From a virus: a stretch of 24,241 nucleotides of DNA. Under the pieces are notes generated by a model. The model worked only from the letters and a program-made list of their open reading frames with translations, was not told where the DNA came from and made no database searches. The DNA lies in the IMG/VR virus record IMGVR_UViG_3300028653_000055, positions 1-24,241 of that record. The stretch is one strand, 5' to 3'. Made by a program: the position numbers and the translations under genes. Positions 24,062 through 24,241 of this stretch are shown here, one piece after another (within the stretch, counting starts at the first letter, position 1; each line of letters starts with the position of its first letter).

Positions 24062-24241
24062 TTAATAGGGTTTCGGTTTCTTTTTTGGTTGAGCTGCCAG
24101 CATATTGAAAAACGGCATCGGTGCTTCCATTTCCTTGCGCTTCGCCGTCTCCTTCACGTTTCTGTCGTGTAACCCTCTTGATTTAACATACTTAGCCATA
24201 CCACTGTTCTTGTCATCGGTGTTGTAAAGAGGGGGTTTATT
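24062..24241 (-). CDS. C-terminal part of a small unknown protein (N-terminus beyond window)
   Basis: Fifty-nine codons are open from the window edge to a TAA at 24062. The translated part reads NKPPLYNTDDKNSGMAKYV, then KSRGLHDRNVKETAKRK, and ends in a Lys/Pro tail (QPKKKPKPY). It is hydrophilic and basic, like the next gene. Its stop lies 14 nt before the start of the KHPGA protein, consistent with the same operon. Codons before the internal methionine look coding, so the true start probably lies outside the window. Confidence 0.6.
   Translation of the reverse strand, partial: NKPPLYNTDDKNSGMAKYVKSRGLHDRNVKETAKRKEMEAPMPFFNMLAAQPKKKPKPY

Noticed and set aside
1-24241. tRNA genes, integrase, att sites or insertion sequences
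   Set aside because: I saw no cloverleaf, transposase or integrase motif or terminal inverted repeats. The window is almost entirely covered by minus-strand structural genes.

Overview
The window is part of a tailed-phage (Caudoviricetes) or prophage genome. It covers most of a short-tailed, P22-like virion morphogenesis cluster. The evidence is an ordered set of homologues: a P22-type portal protein, a scaffold, a P22-type coat protein with its insertion domain, a gp4-like tail adaptor, a gp10-like hub, glycine-zipper and helical ejection-type proteins, and a tailspike with the podovirus head-binding domain. All supported genes lie on the minus strand and are read from right to left. Gaps are usually below 70 nt and many genes are coupled (TAAATATG, ATGA, TGAAATG), so this is one long late operon. 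No stretch over 300 nt lacks a gene. The host cannot be identified from the sequence. The terminase genes are not in the window and would be expected beyond the right edge.

Right part (24241 to about 18.4 kb), packaging and head: the C-terminus of a small unknown protein, a small basic protein with a KHPGA motif, a histidine-phosphatase-fold protein, portal, scaffold, coat, an intrinsic terminator directly after the coat gene, and a 73-residue putative head decoration protein.

Middle part (about 18.4 to 12.5 kb), neck and tail hub: a small unknown protein, a beta-rich repeat fibre with a receptor-binding-like C-terminus, a GT2-like glycosyltransferase, an Ig-like domain fused to a gp4-like adaptor, an AT-rich GIY-YIG homing endonuclease gene between gp4 and gp10, and the gp10-like hub. 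The gp10-like gene starts at a GTG whose ribosome binding site lies inside the endonuclease gene.

Left part (12.5 kb to 1), ejection and host recognition: a glycine-zipper DNA-transfer protein, a coiled-coil internal protein, and a 1148-residue putative ejection protein whose C-terminus resembles the polyvalent-protein ADP-ribosyltransferase (ART) domain. These are followed by a Pro/Gln/Ala-rich virion protein, a beta-helix tailspike, and a long collagen-like fibre running off the left edge. An AT-rich island from about 6.3 to 10.8 kb covers the ART protein and most of the preceding gene. It points to module exchange inside the ejection cluster.

The most interesting candidate is the ejection protein with the ART-like domain, which could be a virion-borne effector delivered with the DNA. 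Next are the Thr-rich collagen-like fibre encoded in the same operon as a glycosyltransferase, the Ig/gp4 fusion, and the phosphatase-fold gene beside the portal.
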